A stretch of 64,000 nucleotides of DNA. It comes from F1-60-MAGs149 sp037133755 (GTDB taxonomy: Bacteria; Actinomycetota; Thermoleophilia; Gaiellales; F1-60-MAGs149). The stretch lies in the NCBI GenBank assembly GCA_037133755.1, contig JBAXNN010000004.1, positions 132,412-196,411 on the forward strand, written 5' to 3'. Position 1 is the stretch's first letter. Every line of letters starts with the position of its first letter. The notes under the pieces are model-generated. The model did not search any database. It was not told the origin of the DNA and worked only from the letters and a program-made list of their open reading frames with translations. Of this stretch, positions 16,606 to 26,691 are shown one piece after another. The translations under genes and the position numbers were made by a program.

Positions 16606-16635
16606 ATCGTACGGTCAGCGCGGCACACGTATGCT
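16606..16635. promoter_or_regulatory. Divergent leaderless promoters: PLP decarboxylase and MttB homologue 1
   Basis: On the minus strand TACGAT (16606-16611) ends 6 nt before the decarboxylase ATG. On the plus strand TATGCT (16630-16635) ends 8 nt before the MttB-family ATG at 16644. Both promoters fit within 44 bp and must interfere or share control. Confidence 0.45.
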
Positions 16636-16643
16636 GCTGCGCA

Positions 16644-18080
16644 ATGGTTGTGAATCGTTTCCCAGTTCTCGAGCCCGTCACTCCTGACGGGCTCGACACC
16701 ATCGAGCGCGGCTGGATGCGCATCGTCTCCGACCTCGGGATTCGGTTCGATCACCCCGAGGCGCTTCGGCTCTTCACCGAGGCCGGCCAGACCGTTGAGG
16801 GCGACATTGTTCGCTTTGATCCGGCGTGGGTCCTCGAGATGATTGCCAAGGCGCCGAGTGAGTTCACCTTGCATGCCCGCAACCCGGCACGCGACATGCG
16901 CTTCGGCGGCAACCACATGGTGTTCATGCCCGTGCAGGGCCCGCCGTTTGTGCGGCGTGGCATGGAGCGCCGCGACGGGACGCTCCACGACTTCGAGGAT
17001 TTCTGCCGGCTGGCGCAGGCGATTGACGAGTACGACTCGCCCGGCAGCCTGCCCGTCGAGCCCAATGACATCCCCCTCGACTCGCGCCACCTCGATGAGA
17101 TCCGTGCGCTGCTCACGCTCACCGACAAGCCCTTCGGTGCGAACGCCGTGAGCGTCGACGCCGTCAACGATGCCCTCGCCGCAGCGCGGATCGTGTTCGG
17201 CGACCGCGTCGACCGCGAGGCGTGCACGTACACCAACATCAACGTCAATTCGCCGCTGGTCTACGACGAGCGCATGCTCGACGCGCTGCTGATCTACGCC
17301 CGTGCTGGACAGCCCGTGCTCGTCGTGCCGTTTCTGCTCATGGGCGCGATGGCGCCCGCGAGCGTACCGGCGGCGCTGGCGCAGCAATTTGCCGAGGCGC
17401 TGACCGGCATCGCGCTGATGCAGCTCGTGCGTCCTGGCTGTCCTGCGGTGCTTGGATCGTTTCTCTCGACCACCGATTTGAAGAACGGCTCGCCCGCGTT
17501 TGGCGGGCCCGAGTCGCACTTTGGCCTCCTTGCCTCCGGCCAGATGGCGCGTCGTTACGGCCTGCCGTGGCGGGCAGGTGGTGGATCGTTGACGACGAGT
17601 CCGCTGCCGGACGCGCAGGCCGCGTGGGAGGGCATGAACACCATGCAGGCCTCCTTCCTCGCCGGCGCCAACCTGCACATGCACTGCGGCGGCTGGCTCG
17701 AGGGCGGTCTCGTCGCGTCGTTCGAGAAGCTGATCATGGATCTCGACATGCTGCAGACGCTGATCAAGGAGTTCACGCCGATCGACATCGACGAGGAGTC
17801 GCTCGCCTTCGGGGCCCACGACGAGGTGCGACATGGCGGGCATTTCCTCGGCGCCGCGCACACGATGGAGCGCTTCCGCGACTGCTTCCACCGGCCGCTG
17901 CTGGCAACTACCGACAACTACCAGCGCTGGAGCAAGGACGGTGGGCTCGATGCGGCCGCCCGCGCAACGGGGATCTACCAGCAGTTGCTCGCCGACTATG
18001 AGCAGCCGGCGATGGATGAGGCGATGCGCGCTGAGCTCGACGAATTGGTGACGCGCCGCCGCGCCGAGCTCGGCGACTGA
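16644..18080 (+). CDS. MttB-superfamily corrinoid methyltransferase, non-pyrrolysine (copy 1)
   Basis: A 478-residue trimethylamine-methyltransferase-family protein with no in-frame TAG, so it lacks the pyrrolysine of archaeal MttB. Family segments include GWMRIVSDLGIRFDHPEAL, LDSRHLDEIRALLTLTDKPF, RAGGGSLTTSPLPDAQAAW and EVRHGGHFLGAAHTMERFR. Characterised non-Pyl relatives (MtgB, MtpB, MtcB) demethylate glycine betaine, proline betaine or butyrobetaine and pass the methyl group to a corrinoid protein. No corrinoid protein or its activase gene is in this window. A second copy is at 28501. It is followed after 46 bp by a substrate-binding protein gene. Confidence 0.85.
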   Translation: MVVNRFPVLEPVTPDGLDTIERGWMRIVSDLGIRFDHPEALRLFTEAGQTVEGDIVRFDPAWVLEMIAKAPSEFTLHARNPARDMRFGGNHMVFMPVQGPPFVRRGMERRDGTLHDFEDFCRLAQAIDEYDSPGSLPVEPNDIPLDSRHLDEIRALLTLTDKPFGANAVSVDAVNDALAAARIVFGDRVDREACTYTNINVNSPLVYDERMLDALLIYARAGQPVLVVPFLLMGAMAPASVPAALAQQFAEALTGIALMQLVRPGCPAVLGSFLSTTDLKNGSPAFGGPESHFGLLASGQMARRYGLPWRAGGGSLTTSPLPDAQAAWEGMNTMQASFLAGANLHMHCGGWLEGGLVASFEKLIMDLDMLQTLIKEFTPIDIDEESLAFGAHDEVRHGGHFLGAAHTMERFRDCFHRPLLATTDNYQRWSKDGGLDAAARATGIYQQLLADYEQPAMDEAMRAELDELVTRRRAELGD

Positions 18081-18114
18081 CGCATAACTGCCTCGCGATA
18101 GCCGTGTCTGTCAT

Positions 18115-18120
18115 TACTAT
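18115..18120 (+). promoter_or_regulatory. Minus-10 element of substrate-binding protein gene, leaderless
   Basis: TACTAT ends exactly 6 nt before the ATG at 18127, within the 46-bp gap after the MttB homologue. The gene can therefore be transcribed on its own. Confidence 0.4.
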
Positions 18121-18126
18121 CAGGGC

Positions 18127-19260
18127 ATGAATTCGCCGCGCCTCGCCCTCACCGCCTGCACCGCCGCCCTCGCCGCCATCGCTGCCCTGACGGGCACGGC
18201 CGGTGCGGCCCCGACGTCCCGCTCCACCGCCTGCGGTGGCACCATCGCCGTCGCAACGGTCGCCAAGTCGGGTCTTGACGGTGCGGTGAATCAGGCCAAC
18301 TGGGCGCGCCTTGCGGTCGCGAACGAGAACGCGCAGTACGGCACGACCTTCAAGGTCGCGGTCAAGAACGGCTTCAACACCGCTGCCTCGGCCAAGAGCA
18401 TCGCCAAGTCAGTTGCCGCCGATGGTTCGATCATCGGCATGGTCGGCTACCAGACGTCAACGGCGACGGCCGCCGGTGGTCCGGTGCTGAGCAAGGCCGG
18501 ACTCGCGTACGTCTCGGCGTCTGCCACGCGAACGTCGCTCGCCGATGGCACGCTGCCCGGGTTCTATCGCGTCGTCGCCGACGATTCCCTGCAGGGCCCC
18601 GCGATCGCGCGGTACGTGCAGCAGGACCTGAAGGGCAAGAACGTGGTGATCGTTCAGCAGTCGGATTCGTACTCGACGGATCTCGCCGCCAGCGTTGCCA
18701 AGACCCTCTCGAACCGTGGCGTCACGAACACCCGGATCTCCGTCGGTAGTGGCACCGATAACTACACGGCGGATGTGGCGAAGATCGGCGCTGATGTTGA
18801 CGTCGTCGTGCTCCCGTTCGTCAACGCCCCGCAGGCCCAGGTGTTCGCTGCCGCGCTGACGACCGCAGGTCGCACGCCGAAGATCATCGGTGGCGATGCC
18901 CTGTTCGGGTCCTCGTTCAATGTCCCTGGTGCGACCGTCGCAACCTTCCTTGGCGACATGACCCGCAATGCCTACGGCCGCAAGGTCGCTGCGACCTACG
19001 AGGCGAAGTACGGCAAGCTGGATCAGTCCGGTGCCGGTGCGTACACCGCGGCCCGTGCCGTCATGGCGGCCGGGCGCGCATCCTGCAAGATCTACGGCAT
19101 GGCGAACCGTGACGGCGTCGCCACCGAGATGCCGTACGTGCAGCTCAAGCAGTCGATCTTCGGGACCCCGATCGCCTTCCAGCGCAACGGCAACGTGAAG
19201 GGCGGCGTAATCCACTTCTGGCGCGTTCTCGCGGACGGGACGTTCGATTTCGTCTGCTGA
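18127..19260 (+). CDS. Periplasmic-binding protein type 1 (branched-chain amino acid ABC type), copy 1
   Basis: A 377-residue exported protein: a Sec signal (MNSPRLALTACTAALAAIAA, then an AGA-AP cleavage region) is followed by a two-lobed Leu/Ile/Val-binding-type fold. Landmarks are IIGMVGYQTSTATAAGG, LAYVSASATRTSLADG, KNVVIVQQSDSYSTDLA and TPKIIGGDALFGSSF. Such proteins capture amino acids, amides or betaine-like ligands for ABC importers or act as sensors. No lipobox. It is paralogous to the lipoprotein at 19975 (both have the IGGDALF signature), and no permease or ATPase gene lies nearby. Ligand unknown. Confidence 0.8.
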   Translation: MNSPRLALTACTAALAAIAALTGTAGAAPTSRSTACGGTIAVATVAKSGLDGAVNQANWARLAVANENAQYGTTFKVAVKNGFNTAASAKSIAKSVAADGSIIGMVGYQTSTATAAGGPVLSKAGLAYVSASATRTSLADGTLPGFYRVVADDSLQGPAIARYVQQDLKGKNVVIVQQSDSYSTDLAASVAKTLSNRGVTNTRISVGSGTDNYTADVAKIGADVDVVVLPFVNAPQAQVFAAALTTAGRTPKIIGGDALFGSSFNVPGATVATFLGDMTRNAYGRKVAATYEAKYGKLDQSGAGAYTAARAVMAAGRASCKIYGMANRDGVATEMPYVQLKQSIFGTPIAFQRNGNVKGGVIHFWRVLADGTFDFVC

Positions 19261-19324
19261 TCGTGCGCTGGACGCACGGTGGACTAGTCGTTACAGTACG
19301 CGCCGAGCGTCGGAAGGATGAGGA

Positions 19325-19978
19325 GTGACGGGTCACGGACACGCCGCCGGCGCGCACGGGCATAGCGGTTTTCACGGTCCTCGCTGGCTCGGCATTTCGA
19401 CCGCGATCGTGCTCGGTCTCGCCGCGGTCTTCGCCGGCGTCACGACGTGGCGGGCGCAGGTGATGCAAGGCCACTCCGTTGAGTACTTCACGCTCTCGAC
19501 GCAGTCAGGCAACGATGCCAACACCCTCATGCAGGACGCCGAGCGATCGATGTCTGGCGAACGGCAGCTCTTCATCGATTATCGCGCCGCACTCGACAAC
19601 GGCGACAAGGAGCGGGCACTCACCGTGCTCGCGATGATGACGACGAACTCCCGCGATGCAATCACCTGGTGGCAGCAGCAGCCGGGTGCCGATCGACCGT
19701 ACACACCGTTCGTCTCGGCGAACCCGAACTGGAATGCACCCGGTGTGATCATCGACGCGAAGGCATCGCTCGACGATTCTGCGCACTATCTGGAACTTGC
19801 AGAGACGAATCTCGCGCGCTCGCACAACCTGGAGTTCGTTGCGGCGTTTCTCACGATTGCGTTCCTCGCTGGTGGTCTCGCGAGCACGTTTGAGTCTCTG
19901 CGAATGCGCATCGGGCTCCTTGTGGTCAGTGTCTCCGTGCTAACTTCGTGTTTTGGAGGAGCGGTGGCGTTTTGGTGA
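19325..19978 (+). CDS. Small membrane protein between two substrate-binding proteins
   Basis: A 217-residue protein I do not recognise with certainty. It has a His/Gly-rich N-terminal cap (MTGHGHAAGAHGHSGFHG), one transmembrane helix at about 22-42, a soluble middle of about 130 residues with Trp-rich and helical parts, and two C-terminal transmembrane helices (EFVAAFLTIAFLAGGLAS and GLLVVSVSVLTSCFGGAVAF). The layout resembles small DUF4337-like membrane proteins. GTG start at 19325 with a GGATGAGGA region before it. Its TGA overlaps the GTG of the next substrate-binding gene (GTGA), which argues for a shared complex. Confidence 0.7.
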   Translation: MTGHGHAAGAHGHSGFHGPRWLGISTAIVLGLAAVFAGVTTWRAQVMQGHSVEYFTLSTQSGNDANTLMQDAERSMSGERQLFIDYRAALDNGDKERALTVLAMMTTNSRDAITWWQQQPGADRPYTPFVSANPNWNAPGVIIDAKASLDDSAHYLELAETNLARSHNLEFVAAFLTIAFLAGGLASTFESLRMRIGLLVVSVSVLTSCFGGAVAFW

Positions 19979-21120
19979 CACGCAGTGCATTCACCCTCGT
20001 CCTGGTGGTCGTGGCGGCAGCACTTGCGGGCTGCGCCGGATCGTCTGATAGCCCAACTACGACTTCATCGACACCCACTATTGGTGCCATGTCCTGCACG
20101 GGCGCCATCGGGGTGATGGGACCCTACGGTGGGCTCACTGCCAACGACGCCACGCAGATGAACTGGGCGCGCGTGTCGCTCGATAAGTTCAATCAGGAAC
20201 ACAAGTCGAACTTCACGATCGAGCCTGCCAACGTCGACGACAACGTGGCGGCGGGCGTGCGCAACGTGCGGCGCTTCGTCGCTAATCCGAACGTGATCGG
20301 CGTCGTGGGGCCCACGACCTCTGTCGTGACCCGCGCCGTCGGCCCGATCCTTGACGCCGCAGACCTCGTCTACGTCTCCCCGTCGGCAACCAATGAGACC
20401 CTCACCGATGGCCGCCTGAAGAACTTCTACCGTGACGTTGCGAGCGATGCCAAGCAGGCGCCGGCGATGGGTGGATTCATTGCCAAGCACCTCAAGCCGC
20501 AGATCGTCCTCATCGTGACCGACGATGAGGTCTACTCGCAGGATCTCTCGAAGGGCCTGAAGGCCAAGCTCGACGAATTCGGCGTGCGTTCGCGCTCAGT
20601 CGAGATCACGTTGGATCAGACCGACTTCGCCGACGTGGTGGACCAGGTTGACGCGAGCACCAACGTCGTGGCGCTGCCGCTGGTCGACGTTGCGCAGGCA
20701 ACCGCGATCTCGAGCGAGCTGGCGAAGGCCGGTAAGTACCCGGAGCTCATCGGCGGCGATGCGCTGTTCCTCGCGTCCCTGCACGCGCCCGGTGCATTCG
20801 TCACGACCTATGCGTCGGATTTGAGTGTCGAACCGTCGGCCCAAGAGAGCGTGCGGCTCTACCAAACCATTTTCGGCTCGCTGGAATACTTCGGCGCGCC
20901 GTCCTACGTCGCGATGCAGATCGTCCTAGAAGCTGCCCTTGAGGTCTGCAGCGCGGATGGTGAGGTGAGCCGCGCGGCGATGGTCGAGCAGTTGCCGAAG
21001 ACGCACCTCGATACCAGCATCCTCGGCATGCCGATCAGCTTCACGTCGAATCACGAGCTCAAAGACGCGCCGATCCACGTGTACCAGTCCGCATCGGGCG
21101 GGTTCACGCTCGTGCAGTAG
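19975..21120 (+). CDS. Substrate-binding lipoprotein, periplasmic-binding type 1 (copy 2)
   Basis: About 381 residues. The signal ends in a lipobox (VVVAAALAGCAGSSDS) so the mature protein is lipid-anchored. The Leu-binding-type fold shows MSCTGAIGVMGPYGG, VIGVVGPTTSVVTRAVGP, LVYVSPSATNETLTDGRLKN and ELIGGDALFLASL, paralleling the protein at 18127. GTG at 19975 chosen because it overlaps the preceding stop (GTGA); TTG at 19972 or GTG at 19948 are alternatives, and a GGAGGA lies at 19955-19960. No transporter genes adjoin, so a sensing role with the coupled membrane protein is possible. Confidence 0.8.
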   Translation: MTRSAFTLVLVVVAAALAGCAGSSDSPTTTSSTPTIGAMSCTGAIGVMGPYGGLTANDATQMNWARVSLDKFNQEHKSNFTIEPANVDDNVAAGVRNVRRFVANPNVIGVVGPTTSVVTRAVGPILDAADLVYVSPSATNETLTDGRLKNFYRDVASDAKQAPAMGGFIAKHLKPQIVLIVTDDEVYSQDLSKGLKAKLDEFGVRSRSVEITLDQTDFADVVDQVDASTNVVALPLVDVAQATAISSELAKAGKYPELIGGDALFLASLHAPGAFVTTYASDLSVEPSAQESVRLYQTIFGSLEYFGAPSYVAMQIVLEAALEVCSADGEVSRAAMVEQLPKTHLDTSILGMPISFTSNHELKDAPIHVYQSASGGFTLVQ

Positions 21121-21138
21121 CTGCACGGGACTCGGCCG

Positions 21139-21164
21139 CAGAACCCGGCAACCCGGGTCCGCGA
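21139..21164. terminator. Weak bidirectional hairpin between convergent genes
   Basis: ACCCGG and CCGGGT arms around a short CAAC loop lie midway between the lipoprotein gene and the convergent pckA, with partially pairing flanks (GCAG/CCGC). No T-run on either strand, so termination is only inferred. Confidence 0.3.
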
Positions 21165-21180
21165 CCGAGCGGTTGCGCGG

Positions 21181-22815
<1,635 letters not shown>

Positions 22816-22953
22816 TGTGAGGTCATCTCCTGGGTCTGCAATTCAAACGCACGTAGGGGAACGCGTGCGCTGGGGTGGAAGCCTACTCATCCCATAGGTC
22901 ATATCCGCAGGTTGATCGCCAGCGGCCGAATCCCTGACGCAATTCGGACGCCA

Positions 22954-22988
22954 GAAAAACCAGGGCCCCGGGCGAAACCCGGGGCTCC
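22954..22988 (-). terminator. Rho-independent terminator of the universal-stress-like gene
   Basis: On the minus strand, GCCCCGGG, a five-base loop and CCCGGGGC are followed after a few bases by TTTTT. It lies about 40 bp after the stop at 23029. The same GC-rich core recurs after rplL at 63906. Confidence 0.7.
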
Positions 22989-23028
22989 CGTTCGTATCTG
23001 ACGGTCGACGGGCAGGCGCCCGACGGTG

Positions 23029-23448
23029 CTAGTCGTGGATTGCCTCGACGTCCTCGCAGTGGTGCTTGGCGGCGCGGACGCTCTCGGCATCCCAGAGATT
23101 GCCGACCAGGCGATGGCGCGGCGTGCCGACGATCACGGACGTCGGCGAGAACTTCTCGCAGACCGCAGTGACGCTCGCACTGTCGGGCCCCATCGTCGCC
23201 TGGCCGGTGGCGGTGAGTCCTTGCGCACGCGCGACGGCGCACATTGCCGCGGCACGGTCCTCGGCGTCGCTGCCGCTCTCGCCTTCGACGAATTCCTGGC
23301 CGATGCCGTGGCCGATCGTCGTGTCCATGCCGCCGTGCGTGACCATTACGACCGTGGTGACTCCCAGCTCTTTGGCCTTCGCGATCACCCGCTCCGTCAC
23401 TAGCTCGTCTGTACCCAACTCCGTGGAGAACCCCAGAATGCTGCTCAT
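23029..23448 (-). CDS. Universal stress protein-like small protein
   Basis: A 139-residue single-domain protein with a UspA-like outline: MSSILGFSTELGTDELVTER, a central strand VTTVVMVTHGG, and a late VTAVCEKFSPTSVIVGTPRH segment where nucleotide-binding Usps have a Gly-rich loop. That loop is degenerate here, so ATP binding is doubtful. Start at ATG 23448; an upstream in-frame ATG at 23550 would add an unrelated tail. A strong terminator follows. The family assignment is moderate; it could be another Rossmann-like small protein. Confidence 0.5.
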   Translation of the reverse strand: MSSILGFSTELGTDELVTERVIAKAKELGVTTVVMVTHGGMDTTIGHGIGQEFVEGESGSDAEDRAAAMCAVARAQGLTATGQATMGPDSASVTAVCEKFSPTSVIVGTPRHRLVGNLWDAESVRAAKHHCEDVEAIHD

Positions 23449-23554
23449 GTGCCAGTTGTACACCGCCGGGCTGCTGATTGCACTCGGCGATTCCGTCAGG
23501 CCGTGACGGAAATCCCGTGACTCGCATGGCGTCAGCGGCCGGACGGCCATCGGG

Positions 23555-23560
23555 TAGCAT
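23555..23560 (+). promoter_or_regulatory. Minus-10 element of aldehyde dehydrogenase operon, leaderless
   Basis: TAGCAT ends 7 nt before the ATG at 23568, which supports that start; no Shine-Dalgarno is present. Confidence 0.4.
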
Positions 23561-23567
23561 CGCCTGC

Positions 23568-25046
23568 ATGACGATTCAGCTCAACGATTCCTCGCTTTTC
23601 CGCCAGCAGGCCTACATCGACGGCCAGTGGGTCGACGCCGACAGTGGCGAGACGTTCCCGGTCTATGACCCCGCCACCGGCGAGGTGATCGCGAACGTCC
23701 CGCGCCTGGGCGCCGCCGAGACGCGCCGCGCCATCGAGGCTGCCGAGCGCGCCCAAGTCGGCTGGGCCAAGCTGCTTGCGAAGGACCGCGCGAAGCTGCT
23801 GCGCGACCTCGCCGACGCGATGATCGCCAACACCGACGACCTCGCGACGATCATGACCGCCGAGCAGGGCAAGCCGTGGCCCGAGGCCAAGGCCGAGGTC
23901 GCCTACGCCGCCTCGTTCTTCGAGTGGTTCGGCGAGGAGGCCAAGCGGGTCTACGGCGAGACGATTCCCGCGCCGATGGGCGAGCGCCGCCTCGTCGTGT
24001 TGCGCCAGCCGATCGGCGTCACCGTCGGCATCACGCCATGGAACTTTCCGTCGGCAATGCCGACGCGCAAGGCGGCGCCGGCACTCGCCGTTGGGTGCTC
24101 GATGGTGCTCAAGCCCGCAGAGCAGACGCCGCTCAGCGCCCTCGCCATCGCCGAGCTCGCCGAGCGCGTCGGTATCCCCGCTGGCGTCTTCAGCATCGTC
24201 ACCGGCGATGCCGAGGACGCGCCGAAGATCGGCGGCGAGATGACGTCGAACCCGATCGTTCGCAAGCTCTCGTTCACCGGCTCCACGCAGGTCGGCAAGA
24301 TCCTGATGGAGCAGTGCGCGCGCACGGTCAAGAAGGTCTCGCTCGAACTCGGCGGCAACGCGCCGTTTCTCGTGTTCGACGACGCAGATCTCGATGACGC
24401 GATCGCCGCGATCAACGTCGCCAAGTACCGCAATGCGGGGCAGACGTGCATCAGCGCCAACCGCGTGCTCGTGCAGAGTGGCATCCACGACGCCTTCATC
24501 GAGCGCGTGGTCGAGCTGTCGAAGACCGTCAACGTCGCGCCGGGCTTCGACCCGTCGGCCACGATCGGTCCGCTAATCGACGATCCCGCGCTTGAGAAGG
24601 TCGCCCGCCACGTCGCCGACGCCCGCACGCGCGGCGGCGAGGTCCTGCTCGGTGGTGGCGTCCACGAGGAGCACGGCCGCACGTTCTTCCTACCGACCGT
24701 CATCACGGGCGCCGACATGTCGTGGGAGATGTCGAACGAGGAGACGTTCGGTCCCGTCACCGCGGTGCATCGCTTCGAGAGCGAAGCCGACGCGGTCCGC
24801 ATCGCCAACGACACGCCGTTCGGCCTGGCCGCGTATCTCTTCACCCGCGACCATGCCCGCATCTGGCGCGTGGGCGAGGGCCTCGACTACGGCATGATCG
24901 CCATCAACACGGGCTTCATCAGCGCAGCCGAAGCGCCGTTCGGCGGCGTCAAGGAGTCGGGCATCGGCCGCGAGGGCTCGCAGCACGGCATCGAGGACTT
25001 CCTCGAGATGAAGTACATGGCCTGGGCCGGCATCCGCGACGCATGA
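23568..25046 (+). CDS. gabD: NAD(P)-dependent aldehyde dehydrogenase, succinate-semialdehyde type
   Basis: A 492-residue class-I-like aldehyde dehydrogenase. NAD site: GVTVGITPWNFPSAMPTRK and LSFTGSTQVGK. The general base is the Glu in VSLELGGNAPF and the nucleophile is the Cys in NAGQTCISANR. Near the C-terminus are EETFGPVTAV and APFGGVKESGIGREGS, as in GabD-type enzymes that oxidise succinate semialdehyde or glutarate semialdehyde to the acid. The TGA overlaps the ATG of a ThDP enzyme gene (25043-25046), so the two are translated together. Together they could oxidise an aldehyde produced by decarboxylation of a 2-oxo acid; the exact substrate is not determinable. Confidence 0.85.
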   Translation: MTIQLNDSSLFRQQAYIDGQWVDADSGETFPVYDPATGEVIANVPRLGAAETRRAIEAAERAQVGWAKLLAKDRAKLLRDLADAMIANTDDLATIMTAEQGKPWPEAKAEVAYAASFFEWFGEEAKRVYGETIPAPMGERRLVVLRQPIGVTVGITPWNFPSAMPTRKAAPALAVGCSMVLKPAEQTPLSALAIAELAERVGIPAGVFSIVTGDAEDAPKIGGEMTSNPIVRKLSFTGSTQVGKILMEQCARTVKKVSLELGGNAPFLVFDDADLDDAIAAINVAKYRNAGQTCISANRVLVQSGIHDAFIERVVELSKTVNVAPGFDPSATIGPLIDDPALEKVARHVADARTRGGEVLLGGGVHEEHGRTFFLPTVITGADMSWEMSNEETFGPVTAVHRFESEADAVRIANDTPFGLAAYLFTRDHARIWRVGEGLDYGMIAINTGFISAAEAPFGGVKESGIGREGSQHGIEDFLEMKYMAWAGIRDA

Positions 25047-26686
25047 CGCGCCTCGGCGGCCACGTCATCGCGGACCAGCTGGTCGCGCAGGGCGTGGACA
25101 AGGTGTTCGGCGTCGCGGGTGAGTCGTTTCTGAGTGTCCTCGACGGGCTGTGGGAGCGGCGCGACCGGATCCGTTATGTCGGCGCGCGACACGAGGCGAC
25201 GGCGTCGCACATGGCGGAGGCGTGGGGGAAGCTGACGGGCCGGCCCGGCGTCTGCCTCGCCACGCGCGGCCCCGGTGCCACGCACGCGTCGATCGGCGTC
25301 CACACCGCCTTCCAAGATTCGACGCCGATGCTGCTCCTGCTCGGGCAGGTCCGGCGCGAGCACCAGGGGCGCGAGGCGTTCCAGGAGGTCGATCTGCCGG
25401 CGATGTTCGCGCCGCTCGCAAAGTGGGCCGCGCAGATCGAGACGGCCGACGACATCCCCGAGATGCTCGGCCGCGCCTTCGAAATCGCGCTCGCCGACCG
25501 GCCCGGCCCCGTCGTGCTCGCTCTGCCCGAGGACATGCAGCGCGAGGAGACCGACGTGCCCGACGCGCCGTTCGCCGAGCCGGCGCTCCGCGAGCCCGAC
25601 GCGGCCGACCTCGATCGCCTCCACACGTGGCTCGGCGATGCGGCGCAGCCGCTCGTGATCGTCGGTGGGCCGCGCTGGAGCCAGGCCTCAGCCGACGCGC
25701 TGGCGGAGTGGGCGGTGGGCTCGGCCGTGCCCGTCGCAGCGCAATTCCGCCGGCAGGACCGCATCGACAACGCGTCGCCGGCCTATGTCGGCGACCTCGG
25801 CCTCGGCTGCAACCCGAGGCTCGCGGAGCGCGTGGCGGAGGCCGACCTCGTCGTGCTGCTCGGCGGGCGCTTCGGGGAGATCCCCAGCGGCGGCTACACG
25901 CGCCTGCCGATAGAGCGCCGCCTCGGGCACCTGGTCGTGCACGTGCACGCCGAGCCGTCGGAGCTCGGACGGACGTGGCACCCCGATCTGGCCATCGCCG
26001 CCGCTGCACCGCTCGTCGTCGACGGGCTCGCGGCGCGCGGGCCGCTCGGGCGGCAGCCACGCGCGATGTGGGCGCAATCGCTGCGCGGCGACTACGAGAC
26101 CTGGAGCGAGCCCGCACCGCGCGAGCTCGCCGGCGTCGACCTCGGGCAGGTCGTCCGGCACCTGCGGGAGACGCTGCCAGACGATGCCGTGATCACGAAC
26201 GGTGCCGGCAACTACACCGTCTGGATCCACCGCTACTACCGCCACCGCCGCTTCGGCACGCAGCTCGCGCCAACCAGCGGTGCCATGGGCTACGGCATTC
26301 CCGCCGCCATCGCGGCCGCACTGCACGATCCGTCGCGAACGGTCGTGGCCTTTGCCGGTGACGGCTGCTTCCAGATGGCTGGCCACGAGCTTGCGACGGC
26401 CGTGCAGGTCGGCGCGCGCATCGTCGTCCTCGTCTGCGACAACGGCATGCTCGGCACGATCCGCATGCATCAGGAGCGCAGCTTCCCCGGCCACGTCGAG
26501 GGCACGGCGCTCGCCAACCCCGACTTCGCCGCCCTCGCCATCGCGCACGGCTGCCATGGCGAGCGCGTCGAGCGCGACGCCGATTTCCCCGCCGCCTTCG
26601 CCCGCGCCCTCGAGGCCGACGGCCCGGCGCTGATCCACCTCGTCTGCGACCCGGCCGCGATCACACCCGGCGCGCTGCTCGCATAG
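25043..26686 (+). CDS. Thiamine-diphosphate-dependent enzyme, acetolactate-synthase-like large subunit family
   Basis: A 547-residue ThDP enzyme. The N-terminal Pyr domain has GVDKVFGVAGESFLSVLDGL and the proton-relay Glu in ARHEATASHMAEAWG. The central domain (LVIVGGPRWSQ) and C-terminal PP domain follow, with GDGCFQMAGHELATAV and the metal Asn in VLVCDNGMLGTIRMHQ. Relatives are acetolactate synthase, benzoylformate decarboxylase and glyoxylate carboligase. No small regulatory subunit gene adjoins. Coupling to an aldehyde dehydrogenase favours a 2-oxo acid decarboxylase or a similar catabolic role over branched-chain biosynthesis. An unusual palindrome array begins 5 bp after the stop. Confidence 0.85.
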   Translation: MTRLGGHVIADQLVAQGVDKVFGVAGESFLSVLDGLWERRDRIRYVGARHEATASHMAEAWGKLTGRPGVCLATRGPGATHASIGVHTAFQDSTPMLLLLGQVRREHQGREAFQEVDLPAMFAPLAKWAAQIETADDIPEMLGRAFEIALADRPGPVVLALPEDMQREETDVPDAPFAEPALREPDAADLDRLHTWLGDAAQPLVIVGGPRWSQASADALAEWAVGSAVPVAAQFRRQDRIDNASPAYVGDLGLGCNPRLAERVAEADLVVLLGGRFGEIPSGGYTRLPIERRLGHLVVHVHAEPSELGRTWHPDLAIAAAAPLVVDGLAARGPLGRQPRAMWAQSLRGDYETWSEPAPRELAGVDLGQVVRHLRETLPDDAVITNGAGNYTVWIHRYYRHRRFGTQLAPTSGAMGYGIPAAIAAALHDPSRTVVAFAGDGCFQMAGHELATAVQVGARIVVLVCDNGMLGTIRMHQERSFPGHVEGTALANPDFAALAIAHGCHGERVERDADFPAAFARALEADGPALIHLVCDPAAITPGALLA

Positions 26687-26691
26687 CCAAT

